From: Roseburia sp.
Lineage (GTDB): Bacteria > Bacillota > Clostridia > Lachnospirales > Lachnospiraceae
Direction: 5' to 3'
DNA: 51,614 nucleotides
Assembly: GCA_023662875.1 (NCBI GenBank)
Contig: JAMPIG010000014.1
Span: 1 to 51,614, forward strand
Shown in pieces: positions 23,602 to 32,254 of this stretch. The notes beneath the pieces are model-generated. The model saw only the letters and a list, made by a program, of their open reading frames with translations, had not been told where the DNA came from and searched no databases. The translations under genes were made by a program, and so were the position numbers. Numbering within the stretch: position 1 is the stretch's first letter; each line of letters opens with the position of its first letter.

Positions 23602-25151
23602 TGTCTCCGACAGAGGTATTTCAGAAAATCATATCAAAAATCAGGCCGAAATGGCGGATTGCTTTTGTGACGGCCTTCGTTGCGGGGCTGCTGATCCATA
23701 TGCCGGCGCTTTTGTCGGATATTCCGAATCATGACGGACTGGACAGCCTTTATTTTGATCAGAACATGATTACGTCCGGAAGATGGTTTCTGATGATTGC
23801 CTGCGGGTTTTCGTCCTTCTATACGGTTCCCTGGGTGATCGGGCTGCTGGGGCTTTTATTCTTAAGCCTTGCGGCGGCGGCGCTGACAGAGCTGCTGGAG
23901 GTAGAAAAAACCTGGGCGGTTATGGCGGTCAGCGCTCTGCTTCCGGCTTTTCCGGCGCTGGCGTCTACCTTTGCCTATGTCTTTACCCTGGACGGTTATA
24001 TGCTGGCGCTGCTGCTGGCGGTGCTGGCGGTGCTGTTTACGAAAAAAAGGAGATACGGATTTCTGCCGGGAGCAGTCTGCCTGGCCCTCAGTCTGGGGAT
24101 CTACCAGGGCTATCTTGCCTTTGCCATGATACTCTCTTTTTTTTCGATCCTGCTGTTGGCGGCGGGAAGCGGAAGCGTAAGGGAAAAGGCTGCGGCTGCG
24201 GCAAGATACCTGTGCATGGGGGGTCTGGGCGCGGCGCTTTACTATGTTGTTTTGCAGATTCTGTTAAAGCTGCAGGGGAAGGAACTGGCTTCCTATCAGG
24301 GGATTGACAGTCTGGGTTCAGGCGCTGTTTCGGAAGGGCTTCCAGCCGTCCTGGCAAAAATGTACCGGGACTTTTTTGGGTTCAGCCTGAGAGGAAATGT
24401 CTTATATAATAACGGTATTTCGCTGGCGGCGTGCGTTTTGCTGGCGGTTGCGGCGGCTGTGACGCTGATTTCGCTGGCTGTGAAAAGAAAATGGTGGAAG
24501 AGTCTCTGGTTTTTCGGTATAATGGCTGTGACAGCCGCTGCGCTTCCGCTGGTGACAAATGTGATTTTGCTTATTTCTCCCGATGTAAACTATCATCTTC
24601 TGATGAGGTATCAGTGGGTGTTGTATTTGATCGGAGCGGTTGCCCTTGTCGGCGGGCGGCAGGAAACAGACTCCCGGCAGTGCGGCGCGGCGGAGTGGAT
24701 GGCGCTTGCGGCGGCGTTTGCGCTTGTGTTTTCCTACGGCGTGACGGACAATATCGGTTATGCCAATCTGCAGAAGCGTTATGAAAAGACTTATGCTTAT
24801 TGTGTGCGCCTGCTTGACCGGATCGAGCAGACGCCGGGATATTATCAGGGAATCCCTATCGCGATGATCGGCGTGGTGGGAGACGACGAGTTTCCGCCTA
24901 CGGATCTGACGCTCCCGGTTACCTCCAGCATGATCGGCCTGAACGGCGACATGCTGCTGTATACGGGGAAAAATTACCGGGAATTTATACAGAACTATCT
25001 GGGCGCGACCTTAAATATCCTGCCGGCGGAGGCTATGGCGGAAATGTATTACGATGAGGCTTATATGGCGATGGAGAGCTTCCCGGGGGAGAGCTCTATC
25101 CGTATTATGGACGGGATCATGTACATCAAGACAGAGAATGTGAGGGAGTAG
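23598..25151 (+). CDS. GT-C type glucosyltransferase domain membrane protein
   Basis: A 517-residue polytopic protein with about ten to twelve helices in residues 20-400 and a C-terminal extracytoplasmic domain of roughly 100 residues. The first outside loop reads DIPNHDGLDSLYFDQNMITSGRW; the D...GRWF pattern is typical of the Glucos_trans_II family (bacteriophage GtrC-like glucosyltransferases), which transfer sugars from polyprenyl phosphate to a glycan outside the membrane. It overlaps the SGNH gene upstream and is followed after one base by a GtrB-like gene, so the pair forms a donor-plus-transferase set. There is no GtrA-type flippase nearby. The acceptor is unknown. Confidence 0.8.
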   Translation: MMSPTEVFQKIISKIRPKWRIAFVTAFVAGLLIHMPALLSDIPNHDGLDSLYFDQNMITSGRWFLMIACGFSSFYTVPWVIGLLGLLFLSLAAAALTELLEVEKTWAVMAVSALLPAFPALASTFAYVFTLDGYMLALLLAVLAVLFTKKRRYGFLPGAVCLALSLGIYQGYLAFAMILSFFSILLLAAGSGSVREKAAAAARYLCMGGLGAALYYVVLQILLKLQGKELASYQGIDSLGSGAVSEGLPAVLAKMYRDFFGFSLRGNVLYNNGISLAACVLLAVAAAVTLISLAVKRKWWKSLWFFGIMAVTAAALPLVTNVILLISPDVNYHLLMRYQWVLYLIGAVALVGGRQETDSRQCGAAEWMALAAAFALVFSYGVTDNIGYANLQKRYEKTYAYCVRLLDRIEQTPGYYQGIPIAMIGVVGDDEFPPTDLTLPVTSSMIGLNGDMLLYTGKNYREFIQNYLGATLNILPAEAMAEMYYDEAYMAMESFPGESSIRIMDGIMYIKTENVRE

Positions 25152-25152
25152 T

Positions 25153-26190
25153 ATGGCGCTGTTATCGATTGTTCTTCCGGCTTACAATGAGGAACAGAAT
25201 ATAGCGAATACGGCGAAGGTATTGTCGGAGCTGCTTTCGACGGAGGGAATCGAGTATGAGCTGGTGTTTATCAGCGACGGTTCCCGGGACGGAACCTATG
25301 CGGAGATTGTCCGGGCCGCCGCAGAGAACCCCCGGATCCGGGGGGCGGAGTTCAGCCGGAACTTCGGAAAGGAGGCCGGAATCTTCGCAGGGCTGGAGCT
25401 GGCGACGGGGGACGCTGTGATCGTGATGGACTGTGACCTCCAGCATCCGCCCGAGGTAATCCCGAAGATGTGGAAGCTCTGGCGGGAGGGAGCGGAGGTC
25501 GTGGAGGGAATCAAGTCTGACCGGGGCCGCGAGAGTCTGGGCTATAAGCTGTCAGCCGGTCTGTTTTATAAGGTCATGAGCAAGCTGATCCAGATAGACA
25601 TGAGCGCTTCCTCGGATTTCAAGCTGTTGGATCGGAAGGTGGTAAATGTGCTGCTATCTCTGTCGGAGCGGAACACCTTTTTCCGGGCCCTGAGCTTCTG
25701 GGCGGGGTTCAGCACGGAGAAGGTGGAGTACGAGGTACAGGAGAGGCAGTTCGGCGAGAGCAAGTGGTCCTTCCGGGGGCTGATGAAATATGCGGTTTCC
25801 AACGCGACCTCCTTCAGCACTATGCCGCTTCAGCTGGTGACGGTGATGGGGACGGTATCGATCCTGTTCAGCGTGATACTGATGATTCAGACACTGGCCA
25901 GATTCCTCGCCGGGAATTCGGTGGAGGGATTTACGACGGTGATTCTGCTGATCCTGATTATCGGCGGGTTCCTGATGCTGAGCCTGGGAATTATCGGACA
26001 TTATATCGCCAGGATTTACGAGGAAGTAAAGGGAAGGCCCCGTTATATTATCAGCCGGGTTACGGAAAGCGTAAAAGAAGCGCCTGCGGAGGCGGATAAG
26101 CGATGTCCGCTGGAGCGCGCAATGGGGTATCAGGAGGAAGAAATGCGCAAAGGCCGGCGAGGGAACAAGGAGGAAGAGAGGAATGATTAA
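25153..26190 (+). CDS. GtrB-like polyprenyl-phosphate glycosyltransferase
   Basis: A 345-residue GT2 enzyme. The N-terminal catalytic domain has SIVLPAYNEEQNI, VFISDGSRDGT, FSRNFGKEAGIFAGL and MDCDLQHPPEVIP, the last being the DLQHPPE signature of GtrB and DPM1-like enzymes; RQFGESKWSF is the later acceptor loop. Two C-terminal helices (about residues 230-255 and 265-290) anchor it, with the tail in the cytoplasm. It would make undecaprenyl-phosphate-sugar for the adjacent GT-C protein. It ends in a charged tail (EEEMRKGRRGNKEEERND) and overlaps the wecE start by eight bases. It is a paralogue of the ArnC-like enzyme at 17486-18490 but keeps the canonical DLQHPPE. Confidence 0.9.
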   Translation: MALLSIVLPAYNEEQNIANTAKVLSELLSTEGIEYELVFISDGSRDGTYAEIVRAAAENPRIRGAEFSRNFGKEAGIFAGLELATGDAVIVMDCDLQHPPEVIPKMWKLWREGAEVVEGIKSDRGRESLGYKLSAGLFYKVMSKLIQIDMSASSDFKLLDRKVVNVLLSLSERNTFFRALSFWAGFSTEKVEYEVQERQFGESKWSFRGLMKYAVSNATSFSTMPLQLVTVMGTVSILFSVILMIQTLARFLAGNSVEGFTTVILLILIIGGFLMLSLGIIGHYIARIYEEVKGRPRYIISRVTESVKEAPAEADKRCPLERAMGYQEEEMRKGRRGNKEEERND

Positions 26191-27304
26191 TTTTAATGTG
26201 CCGCCCTGCGGGGAGAAGGCGATGGAGTATATTCAGGAGTGCGTCAGGAACCAGAAGATCTGCGGGGACGGGGCATATACCAGGAAGTGCAGTCAGTGGA
26301 TCGAAGAGAGGACGGGGACGGCGAAATGCCTTATGACGACCTCCTGTACTCACGCCACAGAGCTGGCGGCTCTGCTCTGCGATATCCAGCCGGGGGATGA
26401 GGTTATCATGCCGGCCTATACGTTCGTATCTACAGCGGACGCCTTTGTACTCAGGGGTGCGACGCCTGTGTTTGTGGATATCCGTCCGGATACCATGAAT
26501 ATCGACGAGAAGCTGATTGAGGACGCGATAACGGAAAAGACGAGGGCGATCGTGCCGGTTCATTACGCCGGAGTGGCGTGCGAGATGGATGAGATTATGG
26601 CGATCGCGGACAGGCATCATCTGGCGGTAATCGAGGATGCGGCGCAGGGGATTATGGCCTTCTATAAGGGAAAGGCTCTGGGAACCTTCGGCAATTTCGG
26701 TGCGTTCAGCTTCCACGAGACCAAGAATTACAGTATGGGCGAGGGCGGCGCGCTTTTGATCCGGGATGAGAAGGATGTGGAAAATGCGGAGATTATCCGG
26801 GAAAAAGGCACCAACAGGAGCAAGTTTTATCGGGGGCAGATCGATAAATATACATGGGTGAATTACGGCTCCTCCTATTTGCCCAGCGATATGAACGCGG
26901 CCTATCTTTACGCGCAGCTGGAGATGGCGGATGAGATCAACGGGGCAAGGCTTGCGCTCTGGAACCATTATTACGAGAGACTGCTGCCCCTGGCGGAGGC
27001 GGGAAAGATCGAGCTGCCGACGGTGCCGAAGGAGTGTACGCATAACGCGCATATGTTTTATATCAAGGCAAGAGACATCGAGGAGAGGACGGCCAGGATC
27101 GCGCACCTGAAGGAAAACGGGATTCTGTCCGTGTTCCATTATATCCCGCTGCACACAGCGCCGGCCGGCGTAAGGTTCGGACGCTTCCACGGGGAGGATA
27201 AATATACGACGGCCGAGAGTGAAAAGCTGATGCGTCTCCCGATGTATTATGGGCTGATGATGGAAGAGGTGGATCATATCTGCGATACGATTCTTCGATT
27301 TTAA
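26183..27304 (+). CDS. wecE: dTDP-4-amino-4,6-dideoxygalactose transaminase
   Basis: A 373-residue DegT-family aminotransferase that closely follows E. coli WecE (RffA) from end to end: FNVPPCGEKAMEYIQ, GDGAYTRKCSQW, PGDEVIMPAYTFVSTADAF, PVHYAGVACEMDEIM, FSFHETKNYSMGEGG with the PLP lysine at 181, then YTWVNYGSSYLPSD and VFHYIPLHTAPAG. WecE converts dTDP-4-keto-6-deoxyglucose and glutamate to dTDP-Fuc4N. The substrate would come from RmlA and RmlB, encoded 9-10 kb downstream. Its ATG overlaps the GtrB-like gene by eight bases. Fuc4N is best known from enterobacterial common antigen, so a clostridial use is worth noting. Confidence 0.92.
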   Translation: MINFNVPPCGEKAMEYIQECVRNQKICGDGAYTRKCSQWIEERTGTAKCLMTTSCTHATELAALLCDIQPGDEVIMPAYTFVSTADAFVLRGATPVFVDIRPDTMNIDEKLIEDAITEKTRAIVPVHYAGVACEMDEIMAIADRHHLAVIEDAAQGIMAFYKGKALGTFGNFGAFSFHETKNYSMGEGGALLIRDEKDVENAEIIREKGTNRSKFYRGQIDKYTWVNYGSSYLPSDMNAAYLYAQLEMADEINGARLALWNHYYERLLPLAEAGKIELPTVPKECTHNAHMFYIKARDIEERTARIAHLKENGILSVFHYIPLHTAPAGVRFGRFHGEDKYTTAESEKLMRLPMYYGLMMEEVDHICDTILRF

Positions 27305-27339
27305 GTATGAAGGATTTGTGCGGCAGCGTGGAGGATGGA

Positions 27340-28677
27340 ATGAAAAAGGCAGCGGGAGCCGCAGGGGCGATTCTGAGAGGAATATTGTGGATGGGTTTCG
27401 GGATTCAGGCGGTTCTGGGTTTTCTTTGGATGTGCTGCAATATCCGCAGTCCCCGTGAGTTCGCGGGAGACTGGGGCGCGCTTTACCGGTGGATTCAGGG
27501 AATTACCGGGGGGACGGTTCTTAGCGCGATACAGCTGGGAATCGGTTTTTACGCGGGTTATTGCTTTTTACAGGCGCTTTGCCCGGGCCGGGGAAAATGG
27601 AGACTGCTGGGCAGTCTGGCGTTTCTGACGTTTCCTATGGCGATGCAGTGTCATCTGTCGGTTGCGCCATATTCTCTGATCAGCTCGCTCTTTTTGCTGG
27701 AGCTGGCGGCGTTGATTCCGGGGCTGCGACAGAAAAAGGACGGGGAGAAGCCGGAAGAACGGGGCGCAGACGCTTTTTTCAGGGGACTGGCAGGCGGCGG
27801 AGCCTGTTGGTTCCTTCTGACGCTGTTGCTGCCGGAATATTTATTGCTGGGTGCCATACCGATGGTATTGGCGCTGCTTTTCGCGCTGCGGGATCTGATA
27901 AAAAAACCGCGCGTACTGGCGTTGGCTGTGCTGCTGTTGGCGGCCTGGGGCGGGATAACGGCTGGGGCGGGAGCGTTGGCGGGGGACGGAAAGTATCTGC
28001 CGGATCGCGAGGCGGCAGCTTACGCATTGTTTCACAGAGCTGTCTGGCCAACGCTATGGGAGGATCAGGTGCAGTGGCCGGAGGAGGTTCGCGAGGCGAC
28101 GGGAGATGATATGCTGTGGACGGCATCCCGCCGTGTCGATGCGCCGGAAGAATATTTCAGGCCCAGGATGCTGGAGCGGTTTGGCGACGAGGGGGCGGCA
28201 GGGTATTATCTGGAGCTTTCGAAAATTTCCTGGAGTCTGCACAAGGCCTGGACTGTCCGCCAGATTGCGGGGGATGCGCTGGGCTATTGCGCTACGCCGC
28301 CGATTCTGTCGCTGCAGCTGTCGGGAAGGGGATATGACTCCTGCTCCGGAAGAAACTATGAATTTATGGCTATTTATGCGCCGAGGCTGACGAAGTGTTA
28401 TGTCAGGTATAGCGGCCGCTGGTTTGTCGTTATGATTGGGGTATCGGCGCTGCTGACGGTCGCGGCTCTTTTGGAGGGAAGCGTAAGGTTAAGCGGGACG
28501 GGGCTTCGGATTCTTGTCCTCTGCCTTTTTTGGGCGGGGGCGGTAACGGCCTTCTATACCCTGCGGAGAGCGGGAGGAATGGATTATAAAGCCTCTGTGG
28601 GGGTAAATCTTTTGTGGCTGGCAGGCGCGTTGTCAGTGTTTTTGCTTTCGAAGCGACGCCCCGGGGGAAACAGTTGA
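27340..28677 (+). CDS. Polytopic membrane protein of the glycan operon
   Basis: A 445-residue protein I do not recognise at family level. It has about ten hydrophobic helices, including two near the N-terminus (residues 10-30 and 55-85), and a loop of about 110 residues between helices 8 and 9 that contains WEDQVQWPEEVREATGDD and many charged and aromatic residues. That layout is common for GT-C glycosyltransferases and for membrane partners of the kind encoded alongside them. ATG 27340 has GGAGG five bases upstream; an ATG at 27307 directly after the wecE stop has no ribosome site. It lies between wecE and another membrane gene in the long operon. Confidence 0.62.
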   Translation: MKKAAGAAGAILRGILWMGFGIQAVLGFLWMCCNIRSPREFAGDWGALYRWIQGITGGTVLSAIQLGIGFYAGYCFLQALCPGRGKWRLLGSLAFLTFPMAMQCHLSVAPYSLISSLFLLELAALIPGLRQKKDGEKPEERGADAFFRGLAGGGACWFLLTLLLPEYLLLGAIPMVLALLFALRDLIKKPRVLALAVLLLAAWGGITAGAGALAGDGKYLPDREAAAYALFHRAVWPTLWEDQVQWPEEVREATGDDMLWTASRRVDAPEEYFRPRMLERFGDEGAAGYYLELSKISWSLHKAWTVRQIAGDALGYCATPPILSLQLSGRGYDSCSGRNYEFMAIYAPRLTKCYVRYSGRWFVVMIGVSALLTVAALLEGSVRLSGTGLRILVLCLFWAGAVTAFYTLRRAGGMDYKASVGVNLLWLAGALSVFLLSKRRPGGNS

Positions 28678-28724
28678 CGGAATGTGCGGACAGAATCTGC
28701 CGTCGATAGAAGGAGTATGGTTTT

Positions 28725-29801
28725 ATGATTATGCAAATATTGATTTTGTCGCTGCTTCTGTTTGCGCTTCCGGTTCTGGTGGGAGGAAGCTTTTCGGAAG
28801 CAGCGGGAAAGAGCGCTCCTTTCAGCAGCCTGGTCTTCCGCTGGGTCAGCGGACAGATGTGTCTTTGGACGGGGTTTCTTGCCATCTGCCTCCCGATGAT
28901 CCTGTTGGAAAGAGAGGATGGGTTTGCCCGGGTAATCCGGATGAACGGTCTGTTTGCGGCGGCCATGCTGCTGTTTTCGCTGGGAAGGGGAATCAAAAGG
29001 CGGGCGGGCACGCCCGGCAGGCGTATTCCTGCGGGAAAAAGGGAGGGGAGGGATCCCCTGACGGTGGTTCTGGGACTTGCGGCGGTTATTCTCCTGGCGC
29101 TGCAGCTGGCGCTTGCGGCGGCGCTGGCCTACGAGGAGGGGGACGATGCTTTTTATGTGGCGGTTTCTTCAGTCACCAATGAATCCGGAACCATGTATAA
29201 AATATTGCCCTACACGGGAGGAGGAACCAGCCTGGATATCAGGCATGGTCTGGCTCCCTTCCCGATCTGGGTGGCCTTGCTGGCCCGGGTATCCGGGATG
29301 CATGCGGCGACCGTGGCGCAGGTTGTGCTGCCGGTAACGCTGATCCTGATGGCCTACGGGGTATTTTACCTGATGGGCGGACAGCTGTTCCGGGAGGAGC
29401 CCCGGAAACGGATTCTGTTTCTGCTGTTGATCGAGCTGATGGTTTTATTCGGCGGCCAATCCCGTTATACGGCGGAAAATTTTCTTCTGGTAAGAACCGC
29501 TCAGGGGAAGGCGGTTCTGGCGGCGCTGGTGATTCCGTTCCTTTTTCTGCTGCTGATGATTCTGGCGGAAAAGCTGAAGGAGGGAAAGAAGACAACCGCC
29601 GGTTTTTGGATGCTGATGGAGCTGACCTTATTGGCAGGCTGCCTGTGCAGTACTCAGGGAACTGTGTTGACCGGCGTCTTTTTCGGGGCGGGGGCGCTCT
29701 GCGTAACCGCGGGCTACCGCAAATGGAAGCTGCTGCTGCCTTCCGCCGCCTGTTGTCTTCTGCCGGCTGTGATTGTCGTCCTTTATTTTGTTTTGAGTTA
29801 A
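28725..29801 (+). CDS. Polytopic membrane protein, probable N-terminal half of a split gene
   Basis: A 358-residue hydrophobic protein with helices spread through its length and one larger outside loop, EEGDDAFYVAVSSVTNESGTMYK (near residues 140-165), which resembles the acidic first loop of GT-C-like proteins. Family unknown to me; it may belong to the DUF6077 group common in Lachnospiraceae. The frame stops at 29799-29801, but a protein-like stretch continues in another frame (about 29798-29880) and then the original frame resumes as the next gene. This suggests that this and 29871-30626 were one protein of about 635 residues, split by two small compensating indels. AAGGAG lies upstream of ATG 28725. 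Confidence 0.55.
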   Translation: MIMQILILSLLLFALPVLVGGSFSEAAGKSAPFSSLVFRWVSGQMCLWTGFLAICLPMILLEREDGFARVIRMNGLFAAAMLLFSLGRGIKRRAGTPGRRIPAGKREGRDPLTVVLGLAAVILLALQLALAAALAYEEGDDAFYVAVSSVTNESGTMYKILPYTGGGTSLDIRHGLAPFPIWVALLARVSGMHAATVAQVVLPVTLILMAYGVFYLMGGQLFREEPRKRILFLLLIELMVLFGGQSRYTAENFLLVRTAQGKAVLAALVIPFLFLLLMILAEKLKEGKKTTAGFWMLMELTLLAGCLCSTQGTVLTGVFFGAGALCVTAGYRKWKLLLPSAACCLLPAVIVVLYFVLS

Positions 29802-29870
29802 AGAGAGGCATGGAAGCAAACCTTCCTGCGATTGAATTTATGTCCGCCGAGGCGAACGTGAGGTATAGGT

Positions 29871-30626
29871 ATGTGGAAGAATATGGCGCAGATTTTTCAG
29901 AATTATATGGGAACAGGACTGGCTATGATTTGGTTCCTCGCGGCGGTAATCTATCTTTTTCTCAGCGAAAAGCGAAAGGACAGGCGGATTCTTTTTGTCT
30001 ATTTTCCGATTCTGATCCTGCTTTTGTTTTTTAATCCTCTGTTTGCCGGATTGTTTTTCGCGACGCTGGGGGCGGAGGTATATTTCCGCGTCTGCTGGCT
30101 GCTGCCGGTGACGACTGTGACGGCTTATGCCGCAATAAGCATCCGGGAGAGACTGAGCGGAGTGCGGAAAGGAATTTTTACGGTTGCGGCAGTTTTGATG
30201 ATTGTGTTGTCGGGAAGGCCGGTGTATGACAATCCGCTATACAGCGTGGCGGAAAATTGTTACCATGTGCCGGACAGCGTAGTACATCTTTGCGACGCCA
30301 TCGTGACGCCGGGCAGGGAGGTGATGGCAGTCTTTCCGCGGGAGCTGCTGCTTTATGTAAGGCAGTACAGCCCCCTGGTCTGTATGCCTTACGGCCGGGA
30401 TCACTATGACATCGCCGGATCTGATCTGCGCGAGGTGATGGAGAAGGAGCCTCTGAATCTGGAGGAGGCGACTCCTCTGGCGAACGGCAGCGGATGCCAT
30501 TACATTATTTTGAAGGAGGGCCGGGAGACGCTGCAGGATCCTCAGGATTACGGTTGGGAGCTGTACGGTCAGATGGACGGATATCTTATCTATAGAAATA
30601 CGGAAGTAGAGCTGATTGTGCCATAA
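29871..30626 (+). CDS. Membrane protein, probable C-terminal half of a split gene
   Basis: 251 residues: four hydrophobic segments in residues 15-115 and a soluble C-terminal domain of about 130 residues. Its first residues (MWKNMAQIFQNYMGTG) join smoothly to the frame-shifted stretch upstream, where YRYVEEY leads into AQIFQNYMGTG after dropping one base near 29882. The ATG at 29871 has only a weak GAGG site, which also argues that it is not a natural start. It is the last gene of the operon, and a strong terminator follows at 30654. No catalytic motif is recognised. Confidence 0.5.
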   Translation: MWKNMAQIFQNYMGTGLAMIWFLAAVIYLFLSEKRKDRRILFVYFPILILLLFFNPLFAGLFFATLGAEVYFRVCWLLPVTTVTAYAAISIRERLSGVRKGIFTVAAVLMIVLSGRPVYDNPLYSVAENCYHVPDSVVHLCDAIVTPGREVMAVFPRELLLYVRQYSPLVCMPYGRDHYDIAGSDLREVMEKEPLNLEEATPLANGSGCHYIILKEGRETLQDPQDYGWELYGQMDGYLIYRNTEVELIVP

Positions 30627-30653
30627 AGCATAAAAGCAGTTTCGATAAAACGA

Positions 30654-30694
30654 CTCCCCCCCGCCAGCGAAATGGATGGCAGGGGGAGCTTTTT
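30654..30694 (+). terminator. Intrinsic terminator of the pglK-pseF operon
   Basis: A GC-rich stem (ctccccc..gcca with tggc..gggggag, 30654-30688) is followed by CTTTTT. The T-run overlaps the stop codon of the convergent SGNH-like gene. On the other strand the stem is followed by TCGTTTTATC, so it may work for both operons. Confidence 0.78.
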
Positions 30695-31811
30695 AATCCT
30701 CTGAGTTATAACAATTCATTGCTTCGATAAAGCGCCGGGCCACCAGCTTGCGGCCGTCTATATTCAGATGGCGGTTGTCCGACAGGTAATCCAGGGCGTT
30801 ATCCTCATGAACAGTACCGTACAGATTATCGATAAAGGTAACCTGTCGGAGGGAGCATGAGGAGCCCTCCATGACAACGTAAGAGGAGAGGGCATCATAG
30901 CCGTTATAGCGCACCATGCCGCTGCTGACGTAATTCCCGTTTTCATCCAGCTCGTCCGAAAAGGCGTAGGTGGGAGACAGGACGATGATCCGGATATGCG
31001 GAAAAGCGAACTGAAGATACCAGATAGCGGATTCCAGATTTCCGGTAAAGGTGGTAAGGTCTGTCGCGTCCCCCAGGTTTATGACGGGGCGTCCCAACAG
31101 GTAATCATAGGCGTCATACATGATGGCGATCACATCAACGGTGCTGAAATCAATAGTGCCCAGCAGGTCGGTCGCCTGCTGCGCGTCCTCCGGAATATTT
31201 TCTCCCAGCGCGGAGGCGGCTTCCTGAAACATAGAGGGCTCCGCGGCACCGGTTGCGGAGGCGGCCATCCAAAACAGCGAATAAGCGTCCATTGGCTTTT
31301 CCTCCGCCCTGAAAGTAGATCTTTCACAGGCCATATAGCTGTCGCCGATGGAGCAGTTGTATACGGTCGCGCCTGTCAGATCGCCGATGATGTTGACCAG
31401 GTTGTCTTTTGAGTCCCGATCATCGGCGAAGGGAGCGTTTCCGAAGAAGACGATGGAGAGCCCGTCCTCTGTGTTCAGGGGAATCATCCTGCCGTCGTCG
31501 CCGACAAGGGGAACCGTGAGATCCAGAGTATCCGAGTAACCGCCTTCGATATTGTCCCGGATTTCATTCTGGCTGATAAATTTTCCCCAATTCAGAAAGC
31601 GAAGCAGGATGATGCAGGGAACAAGGACAATGGTGATTGCCAGGACGATGTGGAGATTGATGCGGAACCGTTTTTTTGGCGCTTCACCAGAAGGATCTGG
31701 CGCTTCATCGATCTCCGGAGAATCGATATTTTCCTCAAAATCAATCACTTCGATATCAGGTATTTTTCTCTGCGGCATTTCCTGTTCGGAAAAGGATTCG
31801 TCTTTTTTCAA
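30693..31811 (-). CDS. SGNH-like membrane protein lacking the catalytic serine
   Basis: A 372-residue protein starting at TTG (31809-31811), six bases after GGGAGGT. It has an acidic N-terminal cytoplasmic tail of about 50 residues, one membrane helix (INLHIVLAITIVLVPCIILL, near 52-71), and an extracellular SGNH-like domain. The fold cues match the SGNH proteins at 18545 and 22756: SIVFFGNAPFADD, TGATVYNCSIGDSYM, FSTVDVIAIMYDAYDYL, SPTYAFSDE, and SDNRHLNIDG. The GDS serine is replaced (GNA) and the GxND block reads YDAYD, while the C-terminal D-x-x-H remains. It is therefore probably inactive as a hydrolase and may bind glycan or a partner. It has its own promoter. Confidence 0.78.
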   Translation of the reverse strand: MKKDESFSEQEMPQRKIPDIEVIDFEENIDSPEIDEAPDPSGEAPKKRFRINLHIVLAITIVLVPCIILLRFLNWGKFISQNEIRDNIEGGYSDTLDLTVPLVGDDGRMIPLNTEDGLSIVFFGNAPFADDRDSKDNLVNIIGDLTGATVYNCSIGDSYMACERSTFRAEEKPMDAYSLFWMAASATGAAEPSMFQEAASALGENIPEDAQQATDLLGTIDFSTVDVIAIMYDAYDYLLGRPVINLGDATDLTTFTGNLESAIWYLQFAFPHIRIIVLSPTYAFSDELDENGNYVSSGMVRYNGYDALSSYVVMEGSSCSLRQVTFIDNLYGTVHEDNALDYLSDNRHLNIDGRKLVARRFIEAMNCYNSED

Positions 31812-31851
31812 TCATTTACCTCCCTGGGCGTTTAGCGGCCCTGATAGCTTT

Positions 31852-31880
31852 ATTTTACTATTATGGAGCCGGAAAGTCCA
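31852..31880 (-). promoter_or_regulatory. Promoter of the SGNH-like gene at 30693-31811
   Basis: TGGACT (31875-31880) and TAAAAT (31852-31857) are 17 bases apart on the minus strand, about 40 bases before the TTG start. Confidence 0.45.
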
Positions 31881-31936
31881 CTTTATTAAGCAGAATTAAA
31901 AAGATTTAAGAAATTATGAAGAAATTCTCCCTATCC

Positions 31937-31965
31937 TTGAAGAAACAGGTACGCGATGATATAAT
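31937..31965 (+). promoter_or_regulatory. Promoter of the large GH25 gene
   Basis: TTGAAG (31937-31942) and TATAAT (31960-31965) are 17 bases apart. The start near 31972 coincides with the first base of the tandem 118-bp repeat, so the 283-base leader is almost entirely repeat. Confidence 0.62.
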
Positions 31966-31970
31966 GACGC

Positions 31971-32230
31971 CAGGGAAAAACAAGCGGCTGCGAAGCAGAC
32001 ATTTGTTTTTCGGGCGTCATTAACGAGCAAGCAGCCGATGAAATCGGCGCGGGAGCGCGCAGCGCGGGCTTGCGAGTATAAGCGGGGCCAGGGAAAAACA
32101 AGCGGCTGCGAAGCAGACATTTGTTTTTCGGGCGTCATTAACGAGCAAGCAGCCGATGAAATCGGCGCGGGAGCGCGCAGCGCGGGCTTGCGAGTATAAG
32201 CGGGGCCAGGGAAAACAAGCGGCTGCGAAG
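31971..32230 (+). repeat. Tandem 118-bp repeat in the GH25 gene leader
   Basis: Two identical 118-base units (31971-32088 and 32089-32206) and a 24-base start of a third (32207-32230, one A shorter). Each unit holds a hairpin GAAAAACAA/TTGTTTTTC (31975-31983 with 32003-32011) with a GGCTGCGAAGCAG tip, and then GCAAGC...GCTTGC closing over a GCCGAT-gaa-ATCGGC hairpin and a GC-rich arm. In the first unit, ATGACGCC/GGCGTCAT extends the first stem. The tip and 3' arm are identical over 24 bases to repeat module B (20001-20024). Units end in GAGTATAAGC. Confidence 0.85.
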
Positions 32231-32254
32231 CCGCCGGGAGAAAGGGTTGACAGC

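Noticed and set aside
31971-32230. Tandem repeats considered as a CRISPR array
   Set aside because: The units are 118 bases, directly abutting and identical, with no unique spacers and no cas genes nearby.
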